From positions 1 through 44,521 of the IMG/VR virus record IMGVR_UViG_3300028595_000023: a stretch of 44,521 nt of DNA; one strand, 5' to 3'. Position 1 is the stretch's first letter. Every line of letters starts with the position of its first letter. This document shows, in pieces, positions 22,756 to 31,791 of this stretch. Made by a program: the position numbers and the translations under genes. Source of the stretch: a virus. The notes under the pieces are model-generated. The model was not told where the DNA came from and searched no databases. It saw only the letters and a program-made list of their open reading frames with translations.

Positions 22756-24627
22756 TTAAAGTATCTCGTTACTTGATAAATTTACCTCTACAGAAATAGA
22801 ATTAGCACCATTTCCACCACTGCCAGCAGAAGGAGATCCAGCCCCGAAACTACCGCCAGTCCCACCATTCGCACTTAGGCTTATATTCCCACTACCAGTT
22901 TTAGAACCATAAACTAAAACAATTCCACCAGCACCGCCACCGCCACCGCCACCGCCTGACGCTTCTCCTGTTGTTCCAGTCCCATCACTACCATCATCCC
23001 CATCAGTTATTATAACTAGATCTTCATTTAGTATTAAGTTTTTTACAAATATAGCAACACCAGCACCACCATTTCCACCGTTACCACCAGAAGAACTTGC
23101 AGCACCATCATCTGTACCACCTGTACCACCACTACCACCTTGACCAAAACTTATTGGATTATTAATGAAATAGTTAAATGCAACATTATCTATATCAATA
23201 GCATCTTCTCCATCATTCCCAGCTGTATCACCACTCCCAGGAGAAACTCCAAGCGCACCATCTACGTTATTAATATTAAATAAACTAACCCACGCCTTAC
23301 AGTCTCCTGAATCACCACTAGTCCCAGTACCATCTGATCTATTACCAGAACCACCTGTGCCACCCTGACCACCAACACAATAACCAAATTCAACATCATC
23401 TGAATCAATAGAAGATCCACTACCAGTCGCACCACCTGTTCCAGCACTTCCACCCCTAACTGATTTACCCTTAGCGTTTATTGTCGCACCACCTGATTTA
23501 TTAACAATTAAAGTATCGGCTCTTATTACTAACCAACCAACGGAACTTGATACAGTTATGTTGCTATCGATTGTTATTGTTTTAAATAAATACTCACCAC
23601 CCATAGATGAATAAGCAGAGGATAAGTCATCGCCATGTAATCCATTTCCTATTTCAATATTAAAACTAGATATAATAAATCCATTATCTATATACCTAGT
23701 AGATATTGTATCGTTTTCTATATAATCAACATTCAAGCTAGATATGTAAGACAAATCAGAAGATATCACATCTGATTCTATGTAATCAGAATTAATAGTT
23801 ATCAATCTAGCATTTGAAGCATTTAACGAATCAATACTAGATGAAACTATTGTAGAAGTATTAATGCTAACAGTCCCAATATCAGAGTATGTAATATTAG
23901 CAATATCAATACTCGCATTATCATAATAAAGATTGTTTCCTGATATAGAGATTGCTGTTAATCCTGAATTACCTTCCCATTCGTCATAGTAAGAATTTTG
24001 GCTCAGAGTTATATCTCCAAGGCCAGTAAATATTTCATATTGACCAGCAAAAACATCACCCTGAACAATCATTGAAACGCCAGTAGATATATCAAACTTA
24101 GACCCATGTAAAACATAGAGCGTTACATTGCTTGGAAATGTTAGATTAGAAGCAACAGTATATGTATCTGAACTAAATAAAAAAGTAGCCTCGGTACTAC
24201 CTATATCAGTTATCGCATTTTCTAAAGCCGTGGTATTTGTTCCATACTCAGATTTTATATCAATAAAATTACTAGCAGTAACAATATCTCCATAACTAAC
24301 TCCGTCTATGGTCAAATAAGTAGTTCCATCGCTTTGCTTATAAACTACTTTGTAATAACCCTCTGCAAAAACTCCTATCGGATTAACACCATCTATTGCC
24401 TGACCATTAGAGTTTAAGTTGATTGGCTGGCTTAATACAGTTGTTTTATTAGCGTCTGAATAAACATCTTTATATGTAGAACTACCATCATTTTCAAAAA
24501 ACTCAACAGTTCCGTTACTTAAAAAAGAACCTGCGCCGTCACCAACACCAGATATTAAGTTATCTACTTGTTGAGTAGCAGCAAACAACAAACTAAATAA
24601 CAAACAAGCCGCTAATTTTTTAATCAT
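22756..24627 (-). CDS. signal-peptide tailspike/fibre with head-binding-like domain and polyglycine C-terminus
   Basis: 623 residues. A Sec-like leader (IKKLAACLLFSLLFAATQ) comes first, then a segment (about 40-110) resembling the P22 tailspike head-binding domain (LSQPINLNSNGQAIDG...GYYKVVYKQSDG). The middle (140-330) is a repetitive beta-helix with many Asp/Ser turns. The C-terminal third (about 385-610) is extremely Gly-rich (GGTGG, GGNGG), like polyglycine-sandwich adhesin tips. Likely a receptor-binding protein; the leader is unexpected. Confidence 0.7.
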   Translation of the reverse strand: MIKKLAACLLFSLLFAATQQVDNLISGVGDGAGSFLSNGTVEFFENDGSSTYKDVYSDANKTTVLSQPINLNSNGQAIDGVNPIGVFAEGYYKVVYKQSDGTTYLTIDGVSYGDIVTASNFIDIKSEYGTNTTALENAITDIGSTEATFLFSSDTYTVASNLTFPSNVTLYVLHGSKFDISTGVSMIVQGDVFAGQYEIFTGLGDITLSQNSYYDEWEGNSGLTAISISGNNLYYDNASIDIANITYSDIGTVSINTSTIVSSSIDSLNASNARLITINSDYIESDVISSDLSYISSLNVDYIENDTISTRYIDNGFIISSFNIEIGNGLHGDDLSSAYSSMGGEYLFKTITIDSNITVSSSVGWLVIRADTLIVNKSGGATINAKGKSVRGGSAGTGGATGSGSSIDSDDVEFGYCVGGQGGTGGSGNRSDGTGTSGDSGDCKAWVSLFNINNVDGALGVSPGSGDTAGNDGEDAIDIDNVAFNYFINNPISFGQGGSGGTGGTDDGAASSSGGNGGNGGAGVAIFVKNLILNEDLVIITDGDDGSDGTGTTGEASGGGGGGGGAGGIVLVYGSKTGSGNISLSANGGTGGSFGAGSPSAGSGGNGANSISVEVNLSSNEIL

Positions 24628-24652
24628 AATTTACCACCTTTCAACAAATAAC

Positions 24653-24991
24653 TTATTTTTGCTTTGAAGTTATTAGCTCCTTAATTCCATCTATATGAAC
24701 ACCTATAAATTCTCTTAGATCGTCCATCTTTCTATCAAAGTTTAACACATGCTCTTTAAATGCCTTCATTTCGACAAACGTATTATGCAGCTTTTCTCTA
24801 TCATAAAACTTGTAATCAATCGTCTCTTTATCTTTTTCATAATCATTTTTCAGAACAAAATCTCTCTCATATCTTTCCTTCGTTAATTTATATGCTATAG
24901 CACTTATGATTCCAGCAACAGCAAACAAAGCGAGTATTAATCCAAGCAAAGAGTAAAGCTGTTTAATATCTATAATCATCTGACCTGACAA
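24653..24991 (-). CDS. single-pass membrane protein with coiled coil
   Basis: 112 residues. Transmembrane helix at about 14-34 (LLGLILALFAVAGIISAIAY), then a charged helical tail. Size and layout fit an inner-membrane spanin or holin-like protein; it is part of a three-gene membrane cluster at 24653-25847. Confidence 0.5.
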   Translation of the reverse strand: MSGQMIIDIKQLYSLLGLILALFAVAGIISAIAYKLTKERYERDFVLKNDYEKDKETIDYKFYDREKLHNTFVEMKAFKEHVLNFDRKMDDLREFIGVHIDGIKELITSKQK

Positions 24992-25000
24992 GTTAATACC

Positions 25001-25459
25001 CTACAATGCTAATCCAGCTAGAAAAAAACCTATTGCTATAAATATAGGATTTTCCCAAAAGTTACGCTCAATTTTTCCTTCCATTATTTTATTATAATAA
25101 TCAGCTCGATCACGTATCTCGATATAACCATTTATAAACTCTTTTATGTCGGAATTTAATTTATCAATTTCTTTTTGTTGTTTTGATATTAAATTATCAT
25201 TATTCTGTATTTTATCAAACTGATCCAATATCTGTTTTTCTTTTAAAGATATATCTAGTTTTAACTCATCCTCATACTTAGTATCTCTAACAGGAACTTC
25301 AACCTTAACTTCTTTCTCAATAATGACTGGATCAATTTTTTTTCTTTCCACTTTTATTACAATATCATCATCTCTGTATATCTCACTCTCAATTACACCA
25401 CCTGCAAAAACTGTCCCAACAACCATAGTTCCAATTAATAATATTTTTCTAATTCTCAT
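25001..25459 (-). CDS. exported coiled-coil protein with C-terminal membrane anchor
   Basis: 152 residues. N-terminal leader or anchor (RIRKILLIGTMVVGTVFAGG), a basic/acidic VEVP-rich stretch, coiled coil (about 70-125), then a C-terminal hydrophobic segment (NPIFIAIGFFLAGLAL). Two membrane ends joined by a periplasmic coiled coil would suit a spanin-like role. Unproven. Confidence 0.5.
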   Translation of the reverse strand: MRIRKILLIGTMVVGTVFAGGVIESEIYRDDDIVIKVERKKIDPVIIEKEVKVEVPVRDTKYEDELKLDISLKEKQILDQFDKIQNNDNLISKQQKEIDKLNSDIKEFINGYIEIRDRADYYNKIMEGKIERNFWENPIFIAIGFFLAGLAL

Positions 25460-25472
25460 ACTTTTCTCCTTT

Positions 25473-25847
25473 TTAAAATTTTAATTCAAATACAACTAAG
25501 CCATATCCGAGATAATCAAACACCAAATCATTAATACTAAACCCTGTTTTATCAAGGTCAAATATTTCTTTACCAAAGAACAACAAAGACGCACCAAAAA
25601 ACAACAAACTCTTGTCTGCCTGAATGGCTATTAGCTCCTTAGACTCACTACAAGTTAATTGATACTCATATTTCTTTCCAACCTGTTTTAAATAATGATC
25701 TCTTCGCATTGCATTAATTGTCGCATCTGCAAACTTAGTGATACCAGCACTTAACACTGTGTGATTTGCAACATCCCTTTGCAAGCTTTCTGTACTGCAT
25801 AAACACATTGTTGACACTAACAAAATGGTAATAAGTATATTTTTCAC
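25473..25847 (-). CDS. exported protein, YfiM/DUF2279-like
   Basis: 124 residues. Leader KNILITILLVSTMCLC, then a periplasmic segment with DHYLKQVGKK, and a hydrophobic SLLFFGASLLFFGKEIFD followed by DLVFDYLGYG. The GKE-x-D and D-x-x-G spacing recalls YfiM-type envelope proteins, at low confidence. No clean lipobox is present. Confidence 0.4.
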   Translation of the reverse strand: MKNILITILLVSTMCLCSTESLQRDVANHTVLSAGITKFADATINAMRRDHYLKQVGKKYEYQLTCSESKELIAIQADKSLLFFGASLLFFGKEIFDLDKTGFSINDLVFDYLGYGLVVFELKF

Positions 25848-25903
25848 TATTCAAACCCTTTATACTCTTCGTTTACTTTTATTCCCATCTTATTTATCCT
25901 CCT

Positions 25904-27214
25904 TTACCAAGTAGCTATAGCTACCCGTTTCCAAGTATTTGTCGCAACACAAATGTATATATAATCTGAATCCCATGTAATAGTGCCTGTTGTTCCAGTA
26001 TCACTCGCCGAACTTGGTGTTTTAGTCGAGGCTATTATATCCCCACCTACTTCTAGATCCCCGTTAGTAACTCCGACATCACCTTGAAGACTTATCTCCC
26101 TTCCTGTGCCCACTATTATATTCACATCATTAGCCGGCGAAGATAAAGTTAAATCGTCTAACGGTGCGGTGATGGTTCCACCTGCCACACCAAGCAGTCC
26201 AATCCCACCACTGGTAACTGCTAGTGAAGCACATGTCATATCACCACCTACCTCTACATCAGAACCGACGTTCAAATCGCCATCGATATTCAATTCTTTT
26301 GAAGATAAGTTGCCAGTAATTAAATCACCTATGTTTAACTCATTACTAGCCCCTATATAACTTGGCTCGACATCATAACCAATTATTATATTACTATCCC
26401 CAGACTGAACATTGTCCCCAGAATAATTACCGACAACAACATTATTAATACCACCGTCTAGATTAGTAGCAGCGCCAACACCGATAATTACGTTGTCATC
26501 CTTATCTCCGCCATTAAAAGCAGCAGTATATCCAATAATTACATTATTATCACCCTCGCCTGGTGCAGCTGAGTATGCACCGACTATAGTATTGAAATCA
26601 CCACCAAAAGATATTCCTGCATTACTCCCAATAAATACACCTGCACTTGCTGTTATAACAGAACCACCAGCACTATATCCAACTGCCGTTGATTCTTGGC
26701 TTTGTTTTAAAACTCCAAGCGCACCATTTCCTATAGCCGTATGGTTAAGACCATTATTTTGCCTTCTTAATGCGTTTTGCCCAACAGCTGTGTGTCTACG
26801 TGTTGTTCCAGTAAACTCATCCAATGCATATTCGCCAAGCTTAACACTAGTTTGGTCAGAAGGATTTGTTCTTAGCTCTCCATATAGATTTAGTATCTGA
26901 AAATCTTTCCCACTTATATTATTTACTGACACAGAATCTGCTTCTAGTTCATTAGAAATAATATCGTTATCAACTTCTATAGAACCAACATTTAATGATG
27001 TTATTGCTGCTTTTGATATTACATTTTGAGATAATGCGCTCTCTACTGAATTAGCAATAGTAGCACTTCTATAATTAGCACTATCATCAGATATAAGTAA
27101 CAACTTTGAACTTGAGACAAATACTTCCTCTGTATATTCAGGTATTGTTTTTCTGGCACAATAACTAGTGCTTAGAAGTAATGATATCGCTAATAAACTT
27201 AGTGTCTTTTTCAT
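25904..27214 (-). CDS. signal-peptide fibre with YadA-head-like repeats
   Basis: 436 residues. Leader KKTLSLLAISLLLSTSYCA. Residues about 150-290 hold repeats typical of YadA/Hep_Hag adhesin heads (HTAIGNGALG, NTIVGAYSAA, NVIIGYTAAF, NVVVGNYSG), which form a trimeric left-handed roll. The end (TITWDSDYIYICVATNTWKR) is a common fibre C-terminus. A middle module (GGTITAPLDDLTL...ISLQGDV) is shared with the protein at 29537. Confidence 0.75.
   Translation of the reverse strand: MKKTLSLLAISLLLSTSYCARKTIPEYTEEVFVSSSKLLLISDDSANYRSATIANSVESALSQNVISKAAITSLNVGSIEVDNDIISNELEADSVSVNNISGKDFQILNLYGELRTNPSDQTSVKLGEYALDEFTGTTRRHTAVGQNALRRQNNGLNHTAIGNGALGVLKQSQESTAVGYSAGGSVITASAGVFIGSNAGISFGGDFNTIVGAYSAAPGEGDNNVIIGYTAAFNGGDKDDNVIIGVGAATNLDGGINNVVVGNYSGDNVQSGDSNIIIGYDVEPSYIGASNELNIGDLITGNLSSKELNIDGDLNVGSDVEVGGDMTCASLAVTSGGIGLLGVAGGTITAPLDDLTLSSPANDVNIIVGTGREISLQGDVGVTNGDLEVGGDIIASTKTPSSASDTGTTGTITWDSDYIYICVATNTWKRVAIATW
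26077..26243 (-). repeat. shared fibre module, copy 1
   Basis: About 165 bases clearly similar to 29828-29993 within another fibre gene, both coding GGTITAP-x-DDLTL and ISLQGDV. The pair points to domain duplication between fibre genes. Confidence 0.8.
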
Positions 27215-27249
27215 GATGTAAGTTCCTCCAATAGATTATGTATTAATTT

Positions 27250-27690
27250 TCATTTCCAACCACCAAAGCAATGACCTGACGGTGTAACCGTTATTTTGTT
27301 GCCGTCCGCATCAATAGCATCATACGGTTTAAAATAGTCTGTATCGTCTTCACATTCAAACTCTTTTAGTTCTTCGTCTCTTACTAATTTATAAGTAGCT
27401 GGATAAAATTCTTCACCTTCTGAGTATGCTTCTTTATTGATTACTTTTTTATACCCATAAGCAATACCGTCTTTATCAGTTACTGATATGATCTTAGGAT
27501 CTTTTTCTTTTACTATTTCAAACGCTTGATCTTTTTGTTCTAATGTCATAATTGCATGAAATAACCTTCTACCATTTTCTTCTCTACCAATAGGGAATAC
27601 TTGCGATATCCCTAGTTCAGAATATGCTTCTTTTTGTTCTTCTGTTAGTTTAGGTTCTATTAATTCACTCCATTTAAATTGATATATCAT
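27250..27690 (-). CDS. hypothetical protein, possible fibre-assembly factor
   Basis: 146 residues without a signal peptide, in contrast to both neighbours. Its ATG overlaps the previous stop (ATGA), so it is probably made in step with the 617-residue fibre, as fibre chaperones often are. N-terminus YQFKWSELIEPKLTEEQKEA. Family not recognised. Confidence 0.5.
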   Translation of the reverse strand: MIYQFKWSELIEPKLTEEQKEAYSELGISQVFPIGREENGRRLFHAIMTLEQKDQAFEIVKEKDPKIISVTDKDGIAYGYKKVINKEAYSEGEEFYPATYKLVRDEELKEFECEDDTDYFKPYDAIDADGNKITVTPSGHCFGGWK

Positions 27691-29540
27691 AGTGTTGTTT
27701 CTCCGATCATTAGGTTAGTTGGCAATTTACGCTTCCATATTTTTAGGTTCTTTATTGTTCCGTTTAATGGATTATCTCCATTATCTGCTCTAATACCTAT
27801 GCCTAATAAGCTCGCATCAAAATCATTATCAAAAGTACCTTGAATTGATGCTGTCCCGCTTTGAAATGTTGTAGCACTACTTCCACCCCAATTCGTCGCA
27901 ATCTTTTGTAAGGAGCTCGATCCAGTAAAACTATCTCCAGTTATATTATTTATTCCATCATACATTGCTAAATTACCATTCCTAATAAATGCTGCGTATC
28001 TATTAGGACCTACTGACAGTATTGTCTTATTATTAATCTGAGTTATCCACTCTGTCGTAAACTCTGCACTCATAGAACCTTTGGTTGAATCAATAACTCC
28101 ACTGCTTGTATAGCTCAGTATGTCTGCGTTTCTTGTTTTTGTTGTTGCTTCGGTTGGTATGTAGCTTGTTGCGTGTACTCCTTGTTCTAGTTGTATATTT
28201 TTAATGTAAAACCCTTTTGTTACGTCTCCTAAGTAAGTATTAGTAGTTCCGCTAGGTGTACCTGTATTACTTGGTTGAATAGTTATAGCATCATTCCCTG
28301 CCGTTCCTATTTTACTAACCAATATACATTCATAATATCCAGCTTCAGATAATACATTCATTGTTGCATTTAGTATTACCCCAGTACCATTAGTATCTTG
28401 CTCGGATATAGTCCCATTAGTAAAATCGTATGTAGCATAACAATAATTATCTCCCCATTCGTTTGTTAAAACTAAATAATCTCTACCAATAGATTTGGCT
28501 ACTACTCTTAAAGAATGATAATCTGTCTCAGACGATTGTATGTTTAACTGAGCTATTTTGTGTACATTATTTACAGCTGTTTCTAATATTTTATCCGTTG
28601 ATGCTGTAACATTTGTATCATCCCATTGTGTTAAATCATCTGAATAAGTAACTAAATTAGTAGCTTGATTCTCTATCATCACCCCTTTAAGCGTTGAATG
28701 TGGGATATCCGCTCCTCTTGCTTCAGTTACTACATTGCTCGCTACGGTATTTCCATTCTCATAAGGGAAGTATTTCACTCCATCAACGTTACAGCCATGA
28801 TACGGTGCTGATAGTACCCCTGTTGATACGTATTCGCTAGGATTCTGGTTGGATTGTCCTGTTACTTTCTCAACTTGCCAATCTGTAATATTTAAAACTA
28901 CCGCATCACTTACTCTAATATTTGGGTATAGTTCAGTTCCACCAGCATCTGTTGTTACTTCAATCGTAAATCTTGCAGAACCTAGATTATATAATTGCAT
29001 TCCAACGAATCCTATTGTAGCTGGGACAGCATCCCCTATCATTCTAATCATTACCCCACCATCACCACTAATATTACCAGAAACAAGTTCTATATTAACC
29101 GAAAACACATAGGTATCGTAGTCGTTATTATCTACAACTATTGGATAAGTGCCTAGTATAGGATTTAAGTCTACATTAGCAGTCCCATCAAAAGAAACTT
29201 GTGTTGCAGAATTTATTGTTCCACCTGAATCTATCGTATACCCAGAAGTCATATCCTCTGAGTTAACCGCCATTAGATTCTCAACACGTCTAGCACATTT
29301 ATGCCTTGACTCTCCGATTTTAACTTCTCTAATTATGCCTTCAAAATCTTCAAAAGTTGCCGTTGTCGCTCTTGTGAAACTTGGAGTTGAGTCTCCACGA
29401 TCAGGTACAATAGTATGAGTTAATTTCGCTTCTAACCCATCAGGATGCTCAAGCACCCAATTATGAACACCACCTGTAAAGTTAGAAAAACTTAATGTGG
29501 CTATAAGTATGGATAATAATATTCGTTTAAACTTAATCAT
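27687..29540 (-). CDS. large signal-peptide fibre with carbohydrate-binding-like domains
   Basis: 617 residues from the ATG at 29540, which overlaps the upstream TGA. Leader IKFKRILLSILIATLSF. Two segments resemble phage-fibre carbohydrate-binding modules (ending DWQVEKVTG and IQLEQGVHATSYIP), and the C-terminal 150 residues look like a LamG/concanavalin-type sandwich (GSMSAEFTTEW ... LKIWKRKLP). Likely a receptor-binding or surface-glycan-binding protein. Confidence 0.7.
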   Translation of the reverse strand: MIKFKRILLSILIATLSFSNFTGGVHNWVLEHPDGLEAKLTHTIVPDRGDSTPSFTRATTATFEDFEGIIREVKIGESRHKCARRVENLMAVNSEDMTSGYTIDSGGTINSATQVSFDGTANVDLNPILGTYPIVVDNNDYDTYVFSVNIELVSGNISGDGGVMIRMIGDAVPATIGFVGMQLYNLGSARFTIEVTTDAGGTELYPNIRVSDAVVLNITDWQVEKVTGQSNQNPSEYVSTGVLSAPYHGCNVDGVKYFPYENGNTVASNVVTEARGADIPHSTLKGVMIENQATNLVTYSDDLTQWDDTNVTASTDKILETAVNNVHKIAQLNIQSSETDYHSLRVVAKSIGRDYLVLTNEWGDNYCYATYDFTNGTISEQDTNGTGVILNATMNVLSEAGYYECILVSKIGTAGNDAITIQPSNTGTPSGTTNTYLGDVTKGFYIKNIQLEQGVHATSYIPTEATTKTRNADILSYTSSGVIDSTKGSMSAEFTTEWITQINNKTILSVGPNRYAAFIRNGNLAMYDGINNITGDSFTGSSSLQKIATNWGGSSATTFQSGTASIQGTFDNDFDASLLGIGIRADNGDNPLNGTIKNLKIWKRKLPTNLMIGETTL

Positions 29541-30118
29541 ATCGCTAACCACTGAGTCCCATCGGATACTACCGTTATTGTATCTCCTTGAGTTGTTAAT
29601 GTTTGTATCAACTCAAATTCTACTTCCTCACTTAAATAACCATCAATAGTGACATTATTCGTTGTTGAATCTATTTTCTTTATCGTGTACTGCAATGACT
29701 CTGCTGCTGGAAATAATGTTATAGTTGTCGCACCATCTGTCGCATCTACAAATATAATCTGCTTGGTTGATGCTTCATAGTTTTCGGTTACTGTTATTTG
29801 ACTTAACTTTAATCTCCTAGTAATTTCAACATCACCTTGAAGACTTATTTCTCCTGTCCCAGCAATAACCTCCACATCATTAACTGGTGAATATAAAGTT
29901 AAATCATCTTGTGGAGCAGTTATAGTTCCACCCGAAGCACCAAGCAAACCAACACCACCACCGCTGACTGATAGAGAATCGCATGTCATATCTTCTACTT
30001 GAACATCGCCACCTACTTTCAAATCACCTACCCATTCTCCACCATGAACGCCAAATAGACGACCATAATTACTAAAACTAATTGTTAACAATATTAATAA
30101 TAGAAGTGTTTTTTTCAT
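29537..30118 (-). CDS. signal-peptide fibre-like protein
   Basis: 193 residues. Leader KKTLLLLILLTISFS. It carries the module shared with 25904-27214 (about 45-95) and a C-terminal domain with DATDGATTITLFPAAES and VVSDGTQWLAI, the typical end of phage fibre and capsid-fibre proteins. Coupled to the next gene by ATGA overlap. Confidence 0.7.
   Translation of the reverse strand: MKKTLLLLILLTISFSNYGRLFGVHGGEWVGDLKVGGDVQVEDMTCDSLSVSGGGVGLLGASGGTITAPQDDLTLYSPVNDVEVIAGTGEISLQGDVEITRRLKLSQITVTENYEASTKQIIFVDATDGATTITLFPAAESLQYTIKKIDSTTNNVTIDGYLSEEVEFELIQTLTTQGDTITVVSDGTQWLAI
29828..29993 (-). repeat. shared fibre module, copy 2
   Basis: Counterpart of 26077-26243, with clear nucleotide similarity along its length. 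Confidence 0.8.
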
Positions 30119-30133
30119 TTATTTTCTCCCTAT

Positions 30134-30589
30134 TTAGTCATCCCAAGCCTTAATATTAATACTAACAACAGCATCTGCATTCGCAGACGGATTTTCAATC
30201 TTTATCCTAGCTCTCATGCTTTCTAATGTAGTGACAATACTATTAAAATCAACAGTCTGAACATTTGAAGATGCTAGACTATCTTCAGGATCACTTGAAT
30301 CAAAAGGATTAAGCCATGTTATAGTGTAATTAGTTAGTGGCACGCCAGAATTTCCAACAACATCAACTTTAATTCCATCCCAATGTAATATCCCCTCAAT
30401 ATCTAGCTCAATATAATTCTCATCTCCTGTTGGTATTGTGTACCCATCAGTGTAAAATTGAAAAAACTTATCATTATATGCTCCATGAATTGAACCATCA
30501 GAAGGAAAGACGCTATTTACTTTAGGTCCTTGAGTCAAATAACCTAGTGATAATGTTAGTAATAAAAGTAATACCATTGTTTTTTTCAT
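30134..30589 (-). CDS. signal-peptide protein of the tail module
   Basis: 151 residues. Leader KKTMVLLLLLTLSLG, then a beta-rich body (YIELDIEGILHWDGIKVDVV) with no Cys. AGGAGG upstream. It sits between the gp4-like gene and fibre genes. Probably a beta-sandwich; role unknown. Confidence 0.65.
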   Translation of the reverse strand: MKKTMVLLLLLTLSLGYLTQGPKVNSVFPSDGSIHGAYNDKFFQFYTDGYTIPTGDENYIELDIEGILHWDGIKVDVVGNSGVPLTNYTITWLNPFDSSDPEDSLASSNVQTVDFNSIVTTLESMRARIKIENPSANADAVVSINIKAWDD

Positions 30590-30604
30590 TTTATTTCTTA
30601 CCTC

Positions 30605-31537
30605 CTATTGATATAAATATGGGTGAAAACTAACATCCCCACACTCTTCATTTAAGCCTTCTAATTGTTGCTCGGCTTCTAACATATTTTCTTTTAATTG
30701 ATTGTATTTACTATCTGATAATGCACCATAATTCAAGTGAACCTCTACCCCTAATTTCAAATGCCAATACCTAACTGCCTCTCTCAAGAAATCAATCTGT
30801 TTAGTTAAGTCGCTAGTTATCCTATCGCTAAATCTATAAACCTCTAATCCAATATTAAAATCTATTGATGTTGGATATGGGTATAGCACAACTCTATTAA
30901 TTGGATCATTTTCTAATTTTCTTCGTCTATAATATATTGAATTTGGTCTTCCTACTGAATTTATCTTATTTCCATACCCGAAATAATTATCAGTAGTTAA
31001 GTTCGTAAACATCTCTCTATCATACGAGCTAGAATCTCTATAATAACCAGCTCCTATGCAAAAAATATTATCATCTAAATCTATTACGCTAATACTATTA
31101 TAACTTTCTCCTGATTCCCACTCGTCAGGCTCGTCATCTGATAAGATATTCCCATCACCATCAACAATAATAAAACCACTTCCATCAACTACAATATTAG
31201 CACCTGCACTATCTTCGGTGATCTCTTTCCAAAATCCTCTCCACTGACCACCTGACCCTGGTCTATTATCAAAAGATGAGGTGTGAGGATATACGCATTC
31301 ATAATAATTATCATCAATTTTTACAAAGTCAGATGGTTCAGGCTCTAAATATATCCAATCTGACTTAAAATTACTTCTATGATTCCCTGGGAAACTATCA
31401 ACTAATGAACTAAGTAGCTCTAAGCCTTCTGTTTTTTGTGCGGATGTTAAGTTTTGCCCATTAGCAATTAAGCCATTATGTCGATATGCTTGTTTTATAA
31501 CCTTATCTATGTTTAATGTTACTTCACTTGATGTCAT
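30605..31537 (-). CDS. head completion / tail accessory factor (P22 gp4-like)
   Basis: 310 residues. The opening SSEVTLNIDKVIKQAYRHNGL and LELLSSLVDSFP match the helical start of gp4-like proteins, which bind the portal and begin tail assembly. A middle insertion (about 75-140) with WRGFWKEI and VVDGDG is unusual and may be an added domain. The C-terminal helix region (FLREAVRYWHLKLGVEV) is also typical. Located between coat and hub genes as in P22. Confidence 0.7.
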   Translation of the reverse strand: MTSSEVTLNIDKVIKQAYRHNGLIANGQNLTSAQKTEGLELLSSLVDSFPGNHRSNFKSDWIYLEPEPSDFVKIDDNYYECVYPHTSSFDNRPGSGGQWRGFWKEITEDSAGANIVVDGSGFIIVDGDGNILSDDEPDEWESGESYNSISVIDLDDNIFCIGAGYYRDSSSYDREMFTNLTTDNYFGYGNKINSVGRPNSIYYRRRKLENDPINRVVLYPYPTSIDFNIGLEVYRFSDRITSDLTKQIDFLREAVRYWHLKLGVEVHLNYGALSDSKYNQLKENMLEAEQQLEGLNEECGDVSFHPYLYQ

Positions 31538-31539
31538 AA

Positions 31540-31746
31540 TTAATCAAACCTATGTGGCCTTTCTAGTGATCTCACTTTAACATAACTATTTTGATTCTCT
31601 GGAACATGAAACTCTTTCAAAACCCTAGCTTTTGTATCTTTATCAATTATCATATCAGAGCGATAACCGATAAGACCAGTTTGGTCACACCTTCTTAAGT
31701 GTGTGCCAGCTATATATCCTTTTTTTCTTCTTCTATATTTGACCAT
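31540..31746 (-). CDS. small basic structural protein
   Basis: 68 residues, Arg/Lys-rich (VKYRRRKKGY) with RRCDQTGLIGYRSDM. No Shine-Dalgarno sequence is visible; instead a hairpin (31757-31780) stands 11 bases upstream. Unknown. Confidence 0.55.
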   Translation of the reverse strand: MVKYRRRKKGYIAGTHLRRCDQTGLIGYRSDMIIDKDTKARVLKEFHVPENQNSYVKVRSLERPHRFD

Positions 31747-31756
31747 AATATTTAAT

Positions 31757-31780
31757 ACAGGACGGCATAAACCGCCCTGT
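31757..31780 (-). other. hairpin between coat and tail genes
   Basis: ACAGGACGG (31757-31765) pairs with CCGCCCTGT (31772-31780) with one G-T pair in the RNA. It could attenuate late transcription between head and tail genes or protect an mRNA end. No clean T-tract follows. Confidence 0.5.
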
Positions 31781-31791
31781 CAAAAAAACAC

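Noticed and set aside
22061-24541. Minus-strand shadow ORFs (for example at 22061 and 23262)
   Set aside because: They are alternate frames of the hub and fibre genes, without ribosome sites.
26106-26900. Pro/Ser-rich plus-strand ORFs opposite the fibre gene
   Set aside because: Antisense shadows of repetitive beta-rich coding sequence; no start signals.
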